Source: Areca catechu
Taxonomy: Eukaryota > Streptophyta > Magnoliopsida > Arecales > Arecaceae
Length of the DNA stretch: 64,000 nucleotides
Assembly (NCBI GenBank): GCA_021397845.1
Contig: CM038041.1
Span: 145,058,780-145,122,779, forward strand
Reading direction: 5' to 3'
This document shows, piece by piece, positions 21,117-34,500 of this stretch (positions within the stretch are counted from its first letter, which is position 1; each line of letters starts with the position of its first letter). The notes beneath the pieces are model-generated. The model had not been told where the DNA came from. It searched no databases and saw only the letters and a list, made by a program, of their open reading frames with translations. The position numbers were made by a program, and so were the translations under genes.

Positions 21117-21803
21117 ATGTATTACTTTTCATTTTGTACTTTGTATTGAACATCCTTCAAATGAAATGAAAATCCACTTTTTGTTTCTTAAATTGTTCTA
21201 TGAATGTTTATGTTCAATTGTTCATACAATGATTGATTTTTTAATTAGAATTTCAAGTTGAATATGAGAAAGTGAAATTATCTCAAACAAATCTTAAATA
21301 CTTTCTCATTCTATTTTAAAATCTGAGCTTAACTCTTACTCTACCTTTTTGATTGATTGACAAAAAGGGGGAGAAAATTGTGAAGTTATTGCATGAAAAG
21401 GATAAAACATGTTCATAGTTGTATATTTGCTCTGATTGAAAGCTCTGGTACATAATGTATATGCCAGCTCTGATAATGTTGAAGCTCTGATAATATTTTA
21501 AATGAAAGCTCTGATAATGTTTTAAATGCTTTAAACTCTGATACTTAATAAGCTATGAATATTTAAACTTCTGTTAGAAACTTTTGAGCTTTGAAGTATG
21601 AAATTGCATAGAAAATGTGTCAAAACATGGAGTATCTTATTGAGGGGGAGACTACCTCTTATTGCCCTAATTTTCCTTCCATAGTTTGGCACTAATTGAA
21701 ATCAATTCGTTGTTTTACTTGTTCATAAATTCGTGCAAATACTGTTATACAAGTAATTGTAAAGTTTATCTTGCTTTTTCATGCCAAGTGTTTTGTCATC
21801 ATC
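21117..21803 (+). other. 3' untranslated region of element A
   Basis: AT-rich, with AAAAGGGGGAGA near 21363 and the repeated phrase AGCTCTGATAATGTT (21469-21530). No coding frame is supported. It runs to the polypurine tract. Confidence 0.5.
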
Positions 21804-21817
21804 AAAAATGGGGAGAT
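21804..21817 (+). other. Polypurine tract of element A
   Basis: AAAAATGGGGAGAT sits directly before the 3' LTR. It would prime plus-strand DNA synthesis. Confidence 0.75.
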
Positions 21818-23531
21818 TGTTGATCTCATAAGTGATTTTGATAATAACCAAACATTGGAGTATGTACATTTATTTCTAACAACTCTTCAAGTGTTTTATA
21901 AGTTTTTGTAGGATGTGTTAATTGTTCAAACTTCAACTCCTACACCTTTGTTTCTTGTTTAAGTTATGTAGTAATTTATTTTTGTAAAAGAAGAACCCAA
22001 TGAAAAAGCTAAGAAAAAATCATATAAAAAGGGTTACTTCTGTGTGTGTGTCTTAAAATTATTTTGAGTTAGTTTGCATGACAAATGTAAGAGAGTTGGT
22101 GAGAGTTTTCTGTGAGTTCAATTGTAAAAGTCCTGAAGAAAAATACTCGAGCCGACCCAACATGTTGAAGAGCTGACTCTACTTTATGGCACGCAGCAAG
22201 GATTATGGTATGCAGCAATCCAAGCCGACTCGAAGGTAACCGAGTTGACCCCAATGAATTCGAGTCGATTGGAATATGTCCGAGCCGACTCCTCTAGAGT
22301 CCAATTTTCAAACATTTCTGAGAACAGCCAGGCGATCCGATCTAAACTAGAAAGAGTCGACTCTGCCAGACCTAATTCTGAAGACCTGAGAAAGCGAGCT
22401 GACCCGAACTGCATTGAGCCGACTCTTTCAAAGTGATGATTTCAGAACTTGAGAAGAAGAGCCGACCAATGATCTAAAGAGCCGACTCCTCGAGTTCATG
22501 TTTTTTCGAAGATATAAGTTTGACCCGACCCGAGCTATCAAGAGCCAACTCGTCCAGAGTGAAGTTTTGTGCCCTGAGACAAAGAGCCGACTGCATTGAA
22601 GATTTGGCGACTCGACCTATCGACTCGAAGGTTTCGAGCCGACTCAAAGGAATCCGAGCCAACTCAAACATTGCTTTCAGGTATCCAACGGCTAGTTCCA
22701 GAATTTGTTTTGAATGCCAAAAAGTGCTCCAATGGTCACAAACCACTTCCAACGATCTACAACGGCTAGAATTACCTTGAAGTGATGGAAGACCTTATAT
22801 TTAAAGGATTTGAACTTCCTTGAAGTAAGAGAGTTTTAAAAAGTTCTTCAAAGTTTAGAGAGTTACATTGAATATCCTACCTACCAAAAAGAAAGAGAGC
22901 ATAAGAGCATTCAAGCAAGCTTTCAAGTCTTCACCAATTCTGATTGGAAGCTTGAAGCATTTTTAGAAGAAGCCACTAAAGTAATTAAAGCTCATTCAAG
23001 TGCAAGTCAAGTGGACTTCTATCAAGCTGCACCGGCAACTATCCGATTAATTGAGTTTGTCATTTATTGTTGCTTTTACTTCAATTCTTTTTCTGAATTG
23101 TTGTTAGGTTTTTGGTGAGCCTTGATAAAAACTAAGTGTTGGGTTCTTGGTGATCCTGGTAAAACCAAGTTAGGTTTCTTTGGTGAGCCTGTTCAAAACC
23201 AAAAGGTGTTGGATTTTCTTTGGTGATCCCGTTAAAACCAAAGTATAGAGGTTTTTGATTGTGATCCTGCAAAACAATCCGACTATATTTGGGTGTGAAT
23301 ATAGTGGAAATCCCAAGTGATATCTTGGGTAGTGGACGTAGGAGCTGGGTTGCTCCGAACCACTATAAACCTTGTGTGTTTGTATTGTGATTCTCTAATT
23401 TCTTTTAGCTTCTGCATTTACTTTTTAATCACAACACACAACACTTTGAAAAGGAATTTTAATTACACATTATTTGCTATAATTTTTAAATTTCCAATTC
23501 ACCCCCCTCTTGCATAGCCACCTGGGCAACA
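21818..23531 (+). repeat. 3' LTR of element A
   Basis: TGTTGATCTCATAAG to CCTGGGCAACA. It carries the same motif cluster (about 22146-22670), the TATA-like TATATTTAAAGG (22797-22808) and the hairpin array (about 23105-23285) as the 5' LTR. Confidence 0.9.
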
Positions 23532-23536
23532 GCAAC

Positions 23537-24113
23537 CAAGAATTAGTCAAAGGAATGGAAGAAGAGGGAGAAATGTGGAATAAAATATGCTATGGCCTTG
23601 CCGATCCTCAGGAATTCAAAGGGAGAAAGCGGACCAACAAGAGAAAAGGTTCAGCCAAAATAACAAGAAACACGATGAAAGCTGTGACGAATCAGACCAA
23701 ATCAAATGAAAAAGATGGACAGAAAAGTGAAGAATCGATCCAAAAGAGGGAAAAGAGAAGAAATTACCGAAAATTCAAGGGATACTTGAGGAAAATCACT
23801 GTTTCGAGGTCAGCAAAGAGTTAGGGGACCACTAGGGTAGAGATCAAGTAAAAGACAAGTGGCTCGGATTGAATAGGTGATGCCCTAGAAAAATAGGATT
23901 TCTTCCCATGAGTCGATGCTTCAAATTTGGTCAAGTGTCTACACTTGGCATGAGTCGACACTTGGCCAAAAGTCAAGTGTCAACACTTCGCCAGGAAATC
24001 CCCAAAAAGAATTCAATAAAATTTTCCAAAAATCATGGGGTTTCTAGGGAAGGGTTTAAGACAAGAAAAATTTAGGCACAAGGATTTGAGTATGAGCAAA
24101 TTTTGAAAGAAAT
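23537..24113 (-). promoter_or_regulatory. Spacer of element B between pol and third ORF, with TGTCGACAC-type motifs
   Basis: The cluster at 23913-23985 contains GAGTCGATGC, AAGTGTCTACACTTGG, GAGTCGACACTTGG and AAGTGTCAACACTT. This is the variant of the motif found in B's own LTR. From about 23820 down to 23537 the minus strand is pyrimidine-rich and continues across element A to 12205. No coding frame is supported. Confidence 0.5.
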
Positions 24114-27100
24114 CTATACAAAGGGATCAATGATACCTAACTCTCTCTTAATCATGCAAAATCTTTCTTCACTCAGGGGTTTAGTAAAAATATCAGCTAA
24201 TTATTTATCAGTACAAACAAATTCAAGCATCACATTAGAGTTTTGATTATGATCTCTTATAAAGTAATGTCTTATTTCAATATGTTTGCTTCTTGAGTGT
24301 TGAACAGGATTTTTGGTTAAATTAATTGCACTCGTATTATCACATCTTATGGGTGTCTTAGTTAATTTGATGCCAAAATCCTCAAGTTGTTGTTTGATCT
24401 ATAGGATTTGAGCATAATAGCTTCCAGCTGCTATATATTTGACTTCCATCATAGATAGAGAAACTGAGTTCTATTTCTTGCTACTCCATGAAATCAAATT
24501 AACTTCAAAAAATTGACAAGTTCATTTAGTACTTTTTCTATCAATTTTATACCTAGCAAAATCAGCATCAAAATATTCAATTAATTCAAATGATGAGTCT
24601 CTAGAGTACCAAAGTCCAATATCTACAGTGCCAGACAAGTATCTAAGTATACGTTTAACGACCAATAAATGAGACTCTTTAGGAGCAGACTGATATCTTG
24701 CACACATACAAGCACTGAACATTATATCTGGCCTACTTGCAGTTAGATATAGCAATGAACTAATCATACTATAAAACTTTTGGTCTACACTTTCACCTGA
24801 TTCATCTTTATCAAGTTTACAAGAGGAGCTTATAGGCATACCTAATGATCTGGTATTCTCTATTCCAAACTTCTTTAAGATTTCTCTTGTATACTTAGCT
24901 TGGTTGATGAAGATCCCCTCTTTTATTTGCTTAATCTGGAATTCGAGGAAGAAATTAAGTTTTCCCATCATGCTCATCTTGAACTCTCCCTGCATTAGCT
25001 TTGCAAACTCTTGACAAAGACATTCATTAGTAGCACCGAATATAATGTCATTGGCATAAAGTTGTACTACTAAGAGATCATCATTCTTCTTTTTCAAAAA
25101 TAATGTGGTATCTATATTTTCTTTAGAAAAATCATTTTTAAACAGAAATGAACTCAATCTATCATACCAAGCTTTTGGAGCTTGTTTCAAACCATACGAT
25201 GCTTTACGAAGTTTAAAAACATGATTGGAAATTTATGATTTTCAAAACTAGGGAGTTGATCTACATAAACTTCTTTTTCAATAAATCTATTTAGAAAAGC
25301 ACTTTTGATATCCATTTGAAATAGTTTAAAATTCATAAAATATGTAAATGCTAATAATAGCCTAAATGCCTCAACTCTAGCAACAGGAGTAAAGGTTTCA
25401 TCAAAATCAATTCCTTCATCCTGATTGTATCATTTGACAACTAGCCTAGCTTTATTTCTAATAACTAATCCATTTTCATCAAGTTTGATTCTGAAAACCC
25501 ATTTTGTACCAATTATTGAAACATTAGTAGGTCTTTCAACTAAAGTCCAAATATTATTCCTTTTAAATTGGTTTAGTTCATCTTGCATAGCATTTAACCA
25601 ATTACAATCATTTTTAGCTTCTTCAATAGATTTTGGTTCTACTTGAGAAACAAAAGCTAGATAATCACATACATTTCTTAATGAGGAATGAGTGCTTATC
25701 CCTTTTGATGGATCACCAATTATAAGTTTTTTGGGGTGTCCATGAGCATACCTCCATTCTTTAGGTAATGGGTTAGGTGCAGATGAATTGCTAGCTCCGT
25801 GTATTTGTTCTCCTTCATTGTTGTGATTGTCATCTTGCTCCTTGGAAGGTTCCTCATTGTTGTTCACTTTTTCAGTTCTTTGAATACCTGTTTCATCATC
25901 AAGAACATCTTCTTTGCTAGAAGATTTTTGATTAGTCTCTTCAAATACAACATGGATGGATTCTTCAACAAGAAGTGTTCTTTTGTTGAAGACCCTGTAC
26001 TAGATGTAGAGTAACCTAAAAAGATACCCTCATCTGACTTGGCATCAAATTTGCTTAGATTGTCCTTGCCATTATTTAAAATGAAACAATGACATCTAAA
26101 TACACGAAAATACTTAATTGAAGGTTTTATACCTTTCCAAAACTCATAAGGTGTTTTCTTTAAAATAGGCTAAATTAAAACATGATTTAAAATATAGCAA
26201 GCAGTATTTAGGGTTTCCATCCAAAAATATCTAGGCAAATCATTTTAGTAAAGCATGGTGCATGCCATTTCTTCAAAAGTTTAATTTTTTTTTCTACCAT
26301 ACCATTTTGTTGAGGTATCCTAGGTGTAGAAAAGTTGTGATGAATACCATTTTCACTACAAAATTTTCAAAATCATGATTTTTAAATTTTGTACCATGAT
26401 CACTTCTTAAGGAAATAATTGAAACAACCTTTTCATTTGAGACTCTTTTATAAAATTTAATGAATACCGAAAACGTTTCATCTTTATGAGCTAAAAACAT
26501 TACCCATGTAAAATGTGAGAAGTCATCAACAATAACTAGACCATACTTCTTACCTCCCAAACTAGTTATTCTAGTAGGTCCAAAGAGATCTATATGAAGT
26601 AATTCTAGGGGTCTAGATGTAGAGACAATTTCCTTAGATTTGAAAGAAGATTTAGTTTGTTTTTCAAGTTGGCAAGCACTACAAATCTTATCCTTTTCAA
26701 AGCTAAGTTTTGGCAAATCTTTTATGTGATTCTTTTTGTTAAATCTTGAAAGCAAATGCATACTTGCATGTCCTAGTCTTCGATGACAAAGCCAACTAGT
26801 TTCATTGATCTTGACTTCCATTGCCACTAGGCATTGACCATTTTGCACTGGAAGATCATCAAGATCAACCATATAAATATTGCAATGCCTATGACAATAA
26901 ACTTGATGCCATTGTCATCAATACTAAAGACAATGCACATGGAAGATTCAAAAATAACTTTAAAATCTTTATCATAAAACTGACTAATGCTAAGTAAATA
27001 TGCTTTAAACTATCAACAAAAAAAATATTATCTATATAAGTAGAGGGGGTGATATGGACTTTACCAATCCCAACGATTTTGCCCTTTCCATTAGCACCAA

Positions 27101-27235
27101 AGGTTAAATTTCCACTACTTTGATATTCAAGAGAAGAGAACTGCTCCACATCTCTAGTCATGTGCCTTGAGCAACTGCTATCAAGGTACCATAATCTTCT
27201 TTTGTTGGTTGCAAGACACATCTACAATGATAAAT
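24114..27235 (-). pseudogene. pol: pol of element B: protease, integrase, reverse transcriptase, RNase H
   Basis: The protease reads RLWYLDSSCSRHM, where the DSG active site is changed to DSS. The integrase zinc region is CHRRLGHASMH...CSACQLEKQT, and the core LLHIDLFGPT and LRSDHGTKF keep two acidic residues. The frame breaks before the Glu region. Reverse transcriptase pieces include PLPKEWRYAHGHPKKLIIGDP, TKWVFRIKLDENG and KQAPKAWYDRLSSFLF. The catalytic box reads YAND instead of YVDD (25047-25058), losing an Asp. RNase H includes IDRKSTK, NLISW and LADIFTKPL, and the frame ends at 24114. Many stops and frameshifts are present. Domain order and motifs match A, D and F. Confidence 0.85.
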
Positions 27236-28934
27236 CAAGTGGAGACTTTAGGTACCCAAGTCATATTGGATCCTTTAGGGTTAGTGGATATGGTTCCTTT
27301 TGGAACCCAAACTTTTCTAACTTTATTCAATTTTCTTTTATTGCACAAATAAGATTTATGTCCTACATTTCTATAAGAATAACAAGTAATGGAAGATGAA
27401 GCAGGCACAAAGAAATTCTTAAAATTTTTTTATTATTTATGAGATTTAAAACCTAATCCTGCTTTGTTGAAAACAACTCTTTGATTATTTAAAAGCATAT
27501 TAAGTTTTTCATAACTCTAAGTAAACTTTTCAATAAATGGTTTTAATTTTTCAAGCTCATCTTTGTACTTCTTGTTTTCTTACAAAAGTTCTTTATTTTG
27601 TTTAGCAAAACTTTTAGTTGTTGCAAATGATTTTTCCTTTTTCAAATGTTCCTTTTCTTTTTCCAAAAAGATAATTTTATCAGTTAACTTCTTATTTTCT
27701 TAAAGCAAACAATCATTTTCAATCAATGACTTATCATTTATTTTAATCAATTCCAAATTTTATTTCTTTAGCTTTTTGTTTCTTATTTTAAGTTTTTGAT
27801 ACTCAACAACTAAATCATCAAAAATATCATGCAATTCTTTGAAAGTAAATTCATCTTCAAGTTTAGATTTTACCTCATCATCATTAGCCATTAAACAAAA
27901 ATTGGCAACTTCTTGTTGCTCTTCATCTGAGCTTGAGTCCTCGCTCTCGCTCCAGGTTGCCATCATTACTTTCTTCCTTAGTTTCCTTCTGTTCTTCTTG
28001 AGTAAGGGGCAATCCATCTTGAAGTGGCCGGGTTTCTTACATTCAAAATAAGTAGGCTGCTCCCTTTCTTTCTCTTTTTCTTTTTCTTTGCTAGGCTCTC
28101 CCTTTTGAGGCTTTTTCTTGAAACTATACCTTTTCTTTCTCATAAACCTCCTAAACTTCCTTGTGATGAGAGCCATTTCATCTTCATCATCTTTCTCATC
28201 AGAATCATCACTTGTATCTTCTTCTATTGTGGACTTGAATACTATGGTCTTCTTTTTCTTGTCATTATCCGTAACCTTTTATTTTAATGATAGCTCATAT
28301 GTCATTAGAGATCCTAGAAGCTGCTCAAGAGGTAGTGTGTTGATATCCTTAGCTTCTCCAATAGCTGTCACTTTTGGATCCCATGATGAAGGAAGTGACC
28401 TGAGAATTTTATTCACTAATTCAGCATTAGAAATGACTTTACCCAAACTTCTCATGCCATTCATAATGTTAATAAATCGAGTGTACATTTCACTAATAGA
28501 TTCAGAAGGTTCCATTTTAAACATTTCATATGTGTGAATGAGCATGTTAACTTTGGTAGTCTTCACTTGATGTGTACCCTCATGGGTAACCTCAAGTGTA
28601 TCCCATATTTTCTTAGCGGAGATATAATTTGAGATTCTATTGAACTCACTTGGGTCTAGAGCACAAAACAATAAATTCATAGCCTTAGCATTAAGCTTAA
28701 CTTGCTTAATGTCATTCTCATCCCATTCATCTTCCATCTTGGGAGTGAGAATGCCATTAACCAAGGTGGTAGGCTGATGAGGACCCTTAACAATAGTCCT
28801 CCACATGTTATAATCAATGGCTTGAATATAAATACATATGCATATTTTCCAATATGTATAATTTGTGCTAGTAAATAAGGGGGATGATTTGAGGCTTGTC
28901 CCTCAACAATTCCAACTTCGATTTGGGCTGTCAT
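27236..28934 (-). pseudogene. gag: gag of element B
   Basis: The first codons (MTAQIEVGIVEGQASN, from 28934) shift frame near 28810. The capsid then reads IVKGPHQPTTLVNG, AKAMNLLFCALDPSEFNRI, IWDTLEVTHEGTHQVKTT and KILRSLPSSWDPKVTAI. The zinc knuckle is YFECKKPGHFKMDC, with its first Cys replaced by Tyr. A Lys/Glu-rich coiled coil with several stops follows. A second knuckle-like CYSYRNVGHKSYLC near 27370 also lacks one Cys, and the region closes with TWVPKVST. Close in sequence to the gag of D. Confidence 0.8.
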
Positions 28935-28980
28935 TTAAATCTTTGACTCAAGATCGTTAGACCTAAATACTGAGTACCAA

Positions 28981-28992
28981 GCTTTGATACCA
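28981..28992 (-). other. Primer binding site of element B
   Basis: Minus strand TGGTATCAAAGC lies two bases inside the LTR end at 28995. It is of the tRNA-Met type. Confidence 0.8.
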
Positions 28993-29269
28993 CTTGTTGC
29001 CTAGCATAGCAATCTAAGAGGGGGTGAATTGGATTTCTTAAAAAAGTCAAAGCAGATATATGCTGAAATTAATGTGTTTGTGAAGCAGTACAAGTATGCA
29101 CCAAGTGAGTGAGATGCAATGCTAAGAGTATAAGCAGTAAATACAAAATAGTAAAGAGCTCACACACAAATACAAAAGTTTATAGTGGTTCGGTGCAAGC
29201 CCAGCACCTACATCCACTCCCCAAGCAACCCCTTGAGAATTTCACTATAATCAACCTAGATTATAGCCA

Positions 29270-29360
29270 ACTTGTTTTCAATGGGCTCACAAGTCAAATC
29301 CAAAGTTGGTTTTCTCACTTAGGCTCACCGACAACCTTTACTCAAGCCAATTTAGGCTTG
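29270..29360 (-). repeat. Hairpin array in the leader of LTR B
   Basis: The pairs are ACTTGT/ACAAGT (29270-29294), GTTGGT/ACCGAC with one G-U pair (29305-29332), and CAAGCC/GGCTTG (29343-29360). In the first two the plus-strand loop carries GGCTC, which is GAGCC in RNA sense, as in the other LTRs. Confidence 0.6.
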
Positions 29361-30064
29361 GATTCCAATTTAATACTTGGAAGGGTATAACACCTAGTTT
29401 CAAACACCCTTGAAACTAGTATAAGAAATAAATTTAGAAACAAATTTAAAGCACAAGCAATCTCTTTCATAGAGTGGAATATGGAATCTTTGAGGCTCTT
29501 GATGATTTCTTGAGTTGTCTTCTCTTTGGAATCACTTCACAAACCATTTTTGTAATGCTGAAATGAAGGCTTGTAATCTTTTTTCAGTAGAATCTTCTCT
29601 TTTGCTCTCCTTTTGACTTTGGAAGTGAAGTTCTCAAGAAAAGTCTTGTCTCTTGTGAATTTATTCTTCATGAATGAGTTTGGTGAAGCTTAAATACTTC
29701 AAAAACATCCAAAAAATGGTTTAAGACAGTTGGTGGAGCAAAGCTAACAGTTGGGAGCTTGTAGGGATCAAATTTGTCTCTCAAAAAATATAGCCGTTAT
29801 AGCTGTCAGAACCCGTGAGTCGATACTTGAATCTTGTAAGTCGATACTTGAGTCTTCATGAGTTGACAATTGGGTTAGCATGAGTCGACACTTGGGTTAG
29901 CATGAGTCGACTCAAGGTATAAATTTTGAAATACCAGGGTTCTATCCTTTTTTTGTTCTCAGGCTATGAGTCGACACTTGAACCATGTGAGTCGACACTT
30001 GAATCTCCTGAGTCGATACTTGAATTTTCATGAGTCGACACTTGACAAAAAAACCCAAAATGGC

Positions 30065-31580
30065 TGATGCAGAACAAATAAGATGATGCGATGCGGAAGT
30101 AAATTAAGACTAATTTTTTTTTGTGATTTGTTAGAAGTTGGCTTGACTCAAAAACAAGGCTAACTAATATTGAAAGAAAATATGCACTGAAAGAAAGCAC
30201 AATTCAAAAGAGTAGATTATCAGAGTAATAAATAAGTAGGATCGCTGGGGATTGAGAAACCCCCAGACCTAGGGTTTACTCCTCTTTCAAGAAACAGACG
30301 AAGAGAGAAGAGAAGGTTTTATACCTGACTGTGATATCTCTCTTTGCTTCAATTGAAGGACAATCTCGAGCAGATTGTAGGATCCTTGGAGACGGGGTAT
30401 CTTCGTAATGGATCCTCGGATTGTAGTCCTATGGCAAGGTTGGTCTTCTTCTCGTACTCTGGATCTGGAAAGGATGAAGAACAAGATAATGTTGTAAGAA
30501 ACTCAAGGAAGAGACCTTTACCTGGGATAGCTCCGGACTGCTCGAACTTTGAAGATGAGGGAAGAGTATGGAGGTGGCGGTGGAAGATGGAGTGGATTTA
30601 GGGTTTGGCTGGTAGGGCGGCGGCTTGTAGATGAAAAGGAAATTAGGGTTGGCAGCCAGGGATGAAAGCGGGGCAGGGTTTTGGTAACTTTGGAGATCTC
30701 TCACCTCCTCAAGGCTCCAATGAAACCCGGATTTACTCCCTTAAGGAGCTCAACACTCAAAGAAGTACGGAAGAAGAGAACACAAGATTTCTCAACACAA
30801 GAAAAGATTTCATTTACTCATTCATAATCAAAAGATTACATAAGGGTCCAATATATAGACCTTGCAAGAGAAACAAAATTACACTACTTCCCATGTGGGA
30901 CTAAACATTCATCCTAAGCATGAAAAACCTTCCCTTGACCGACCAGGCTTCTTTCCTTGGAGTGGGCGACCTCAAATGCAAGGTGATGGCTTCATATGGC
31001 AGGTATGTGGGGCACCTCCTAGTTCTTCTCCTTAGGTCATGGGTTTTCCTTCCATGACTTGCTCTTTCTTGGAAGAAAATACTCATCTCCTAGTCTTTCT
31101 CCCCAAGACTAGGCTCCTTCCATTCATAGCCAGGTACTTTAAGCAGGTGTGGGCACCTACCTTGAAGTCCTCTCCAAGAAAAAATCCCTTGCTTCTTTAG
31201 CTTGGTTACTTTTGGCAGCTTGTGGGCGCCTTCCTTGACTTCTCCTAAGAAGATTTTCTTGCTCTCTTGGGCATGGGGACCAGGGACACTGGGATGAAAT
31301 GTGGCGCCAACTGGTCCTGGGAGTGTGGCTGGGAGTGTGGCGTCCACTTGCATTTGGCCTTGAAAGAAAAAATGATGCCCTAGGGAATGGCGCCAACCAG
31401 GACTTGACTTGGACATAGACTGAGTCAACATGACTCAACAAAATGAAATGTAGACTCAAAGAAATAAGTTAATCTGGTTGACCAGGTCAACCCTTATTAC
31501 AAACCCTAATCTTCGGGCAAGGTCATTCAGAGATCCAGATGGAACCCTGAAGTCTTCTTCTGATTCTGGTGCCCGCACCA
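30065..31580 (-). repeat. 3' LTR of element C
   Basis: On the plus strand TGATGCAGAACAAATAAG to GCCCGCACCA. The pol frame runs 58 bases into it before stopping at 31523. A TATA-like sequence (minus strand CTATATATTGG) lies near 30850. Confidence 0.9.
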
Positions 31581-34500
31581 ATTCTCCCGAGGTGGGAGGA
31601 ACTCGACCCTGTCGAGTAAGGCTCAAGTTGGCTCTGGTATCTCTCCAAGAGATCTGGATCCAGCTCTTGTAATTTATCTCGGGAGATCCAAGAGTCATCA
31701 GAATCTGGCCTTCCTTGCCAGCGGACTAGGTATCTTTGGTATCCTCGATTATGAGTATAGATAACCTGATCGTCCAGGATCTTTTCAATCTGTTCTTTCC
31801 TCACTGGCCAGTTTGTTGGTGGATGCACAGGGTTGGGTTCACTCTCGAGAACAGGATTAGGCTCAAAAGGCTCACTGGGAATCATAGCTGGCTCTCTATA
31901 CTCTACTAGGTCTGTAATGTTGAAAGTGGGGCTAATGCCTAGTTCTGGAGGCAACTCGAGCACATAGGCTTTGGATCCTATTCTCTTCACCACTCTAAAT
32001 GGTCCAGCTCCTCTAGCATGTAACTTTCTAATAGTTCTAGGAGGAAACCATTCAGGCCTTAACCTAATCATTACATAGTCTCCCTCAACAAAAGTTTTGA
32101 CTCGCCTTTGAGAATCAGCCAACTTCTTATAAGTTTCATTACTTAAATTTATTTTCGCATGAATTTCTTTATGCAAGTCTTTTATATGCTGTGCAAAAAC
32201 TTCAGCAGACTCGGAGACTCGTGTGTGGACTGGTAAAGGGGCTAGGTCAAGAGGTATGTGAGGTTTGTACCCATGCACAATTTCAAATGGACTCTTACCT
32301 GTAGACCTATTGACCGAGTCATTGTATGCAAATTCAGCCCTAGGTAAGTACAAATCCCAATTCCTAGTGTTTTCACCAACAAGACATCTTAGCAGATTGC
32401 CTAAGCTACAGTTCATTACCTCGTTCGGCCATTAGTTTGGGGATGATAGGCAGTTGAAAACTTAAGTTTTGTCCCTAACTTATGCCAAAGGATTTTCCAA
32501 AAATAGCTGGTGAACCGGACATCCTTATCTGAAATAATTGTCTTAGGTAGGCCATGGAGTCTAACTATCTCATTAAAGAACAGGGTGGCTACCTTAGACG
32601 CATCAAAAGTCTGGGAATAAGGCAAGAAGTGGGCCATCTTAGAAAATTGATCGACTACGACATAGATAGAGTCATGCCTCCTCTGGGTCTTAGGCAAACC
32701 TAACACAAAGTCCATACTCACATCTTGCCAAGGATGATCTAGGACAGGGAGTGGGGTATAAAGGCCGGTGTTCTGTTTTCGCTGTTTGGCAACAGCGCAG
32801 GTCCGACACCTAGCCACAATGTGTGCTACATCTCTTTTTAAGCTAGGCCAGAAAAAGTGGTCTTCAACAGCCAGGGTGGTCTTGTCTTTTCCAAAATGGC
32901 CTGCTAGACCCCCAGCATGAATTTCCCAAATCAAAAATTCCCTAAGAGAAGTTCTAGGGATGCAAAGCCTATTCTTAAAGAACAGAAAGCCATCTAGAAG
33001 GGTATAATCTTTATGATCACTAGATGGTCCTTGAGCTAGATCGTGATACACAGTCTTAAAATTCGAACACGACTCATATTCCTCTTTGATCTGCTCAAAC
33101 CCTACGACTTCAGCCCTAACAGAATTCAATAACAAAGATCGACGACTAAGGGCATCAGCTACCTTATTTTCAGTCCCAGCCTTATGTTTCAAAACAAAAG
33201 TATAGGACTGGATATACTCTACCCACTTTGCATGCCTAGGGTTAAGCTTCTTCTGGGAATTCAGGAATCTAAGAGCCTCATGGTCCAAAAACAGCACAAA
33301 TTCCTGTGGTAGCAAATAATGTCTCCATTAACGCAAAGCTTGCACTACCGCATAAAATTCTTTATCATAGGTAGAATTCCTAAGCTTAGCATCATTAAGT
33401 TTTTCACTAAAGAATGCTACAGGATGATTCTCTTGGCTTAGGACTCCACCTATACCTACACCTGAAGCATCACAGGCAACCTCAAATACTTTAGAAAAGT
33501 CGGGTAACCTCAAAATGGGTGCCTGGGTCATCCTATCCTTAAGATCTAGGAAGGCTTTATGGGCTGATTTAGTCCACTGAAATTCTCCCTTCCTAATACA
33601 GTCTATGATAGGAGCAACTACAGTACTAAACCCCTTGATGAATCGTCTATAAAAGGTAGCCAAGCCATGGAAACTCCTAACTTCATGCACACTGGTCGGC
33701 TCTGGCCATTCTACTATGGACCTAATCTTCTCTGGATCGGCAGCCACGCCGTCAGGGGTTACTACAAAACCAAGGAAGATAACTCTACTGGTCATGAATT
33801 CACACTTCTTAAGATTACCGTAGAGACTAACATTCCTCAAAACTTGGCAGACTTGTCTAAGGTGGCCTAAGTGGTCTGCAGGGGTCTTACTATAGATCAG
33901 GATGTCATCGAAATAGACCACTACAAACTTCCCTATGAAAGCTCTAAGCACCTGGGTCATAATCCTCATGAAAGTACTAGGGGCATTGGACAATCCAAAA
34001 GGCATAACAACCCATTCGTAGAGACCATCCATAGTTTTGAAAGCGGTTTTCCACTCATCCCCTGGTCTAATTCTAACCTGATGATAGCTGCTCTTGAGAT
34101 CAATTTTGGAAAAAACCATTGCACCGGCCATCATATCTAGCATGTCATCTAGTCTAGGGATGGGGAACCTATACTTGATTGTGATTTTGTTGATGGCACG
34201 ACTATCAACACACATCCTCCACGTGCCATCTTTCTTTGGGGTCAGTAGTGCAGAGACTGCACAAGGGCTAAAACTCTCTCTAATGAACCCCTTCTTCAAC
34301 AATTCTCCAACCTACTTTTGCAGTTCCTCATGCTCAGATGGATTCATCCTATAATGGGGCAAGTTGGGTAAAGTAGCTCCTGGGATTACATCTATGGAAT
34401 GCTGGATATCCCTAAGAGGTGGAAGGTGGTCTGGTAGATCCTCGGGAAAAACATCCTCAAATTCTTCTAACAAAGGCCTAACTTCCTGAGGAGGCTCTGA

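Larger units (their letters stand above)
12206..23531 (+). mobile_element. Complete but degenerate SIRE-like Copia element A
   Basis: It is 11.3 kb, bounded by LTRs of 1713 and 1714 bp and by a perfect 5-bp target duplication GCAAC (12201-12205 and 23532-23536). Order: 5' LTR, primer site, gag, pol (protease, integrase, reverse transcriptase, RNase H), spacer, third ORF, polypurine tract, 3' LTR. Integrase before reverse transcriptase defines Copia; the extra ORF after pol and the long LTRs point to the SIRE/Maximus lineage. By hand count the first 125 bp of the LTRs differ at 7 sites, so it is not recent. It sits in the spacer of element B, between B's pol and third ORF. Confidence 0.9.

Noticed and set aside
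23510..23824. 104-codon Lys-rich plus-strand frame as a gene
   Set aside because: It starts in the LTR of A and runs antisense through the spacer of element B; its composition reflects the pyrimidine-rich minus strand.
31090..31698. Minus-strand frames in LTR C, repeated at 38250-38591, as an accessory gene
   Set aside because: The frames are duplicated only because the LTR is duplicated. They are Pro/Ser/Lys-rich, unrecognised, and overlap the end of pol; no support for translation.
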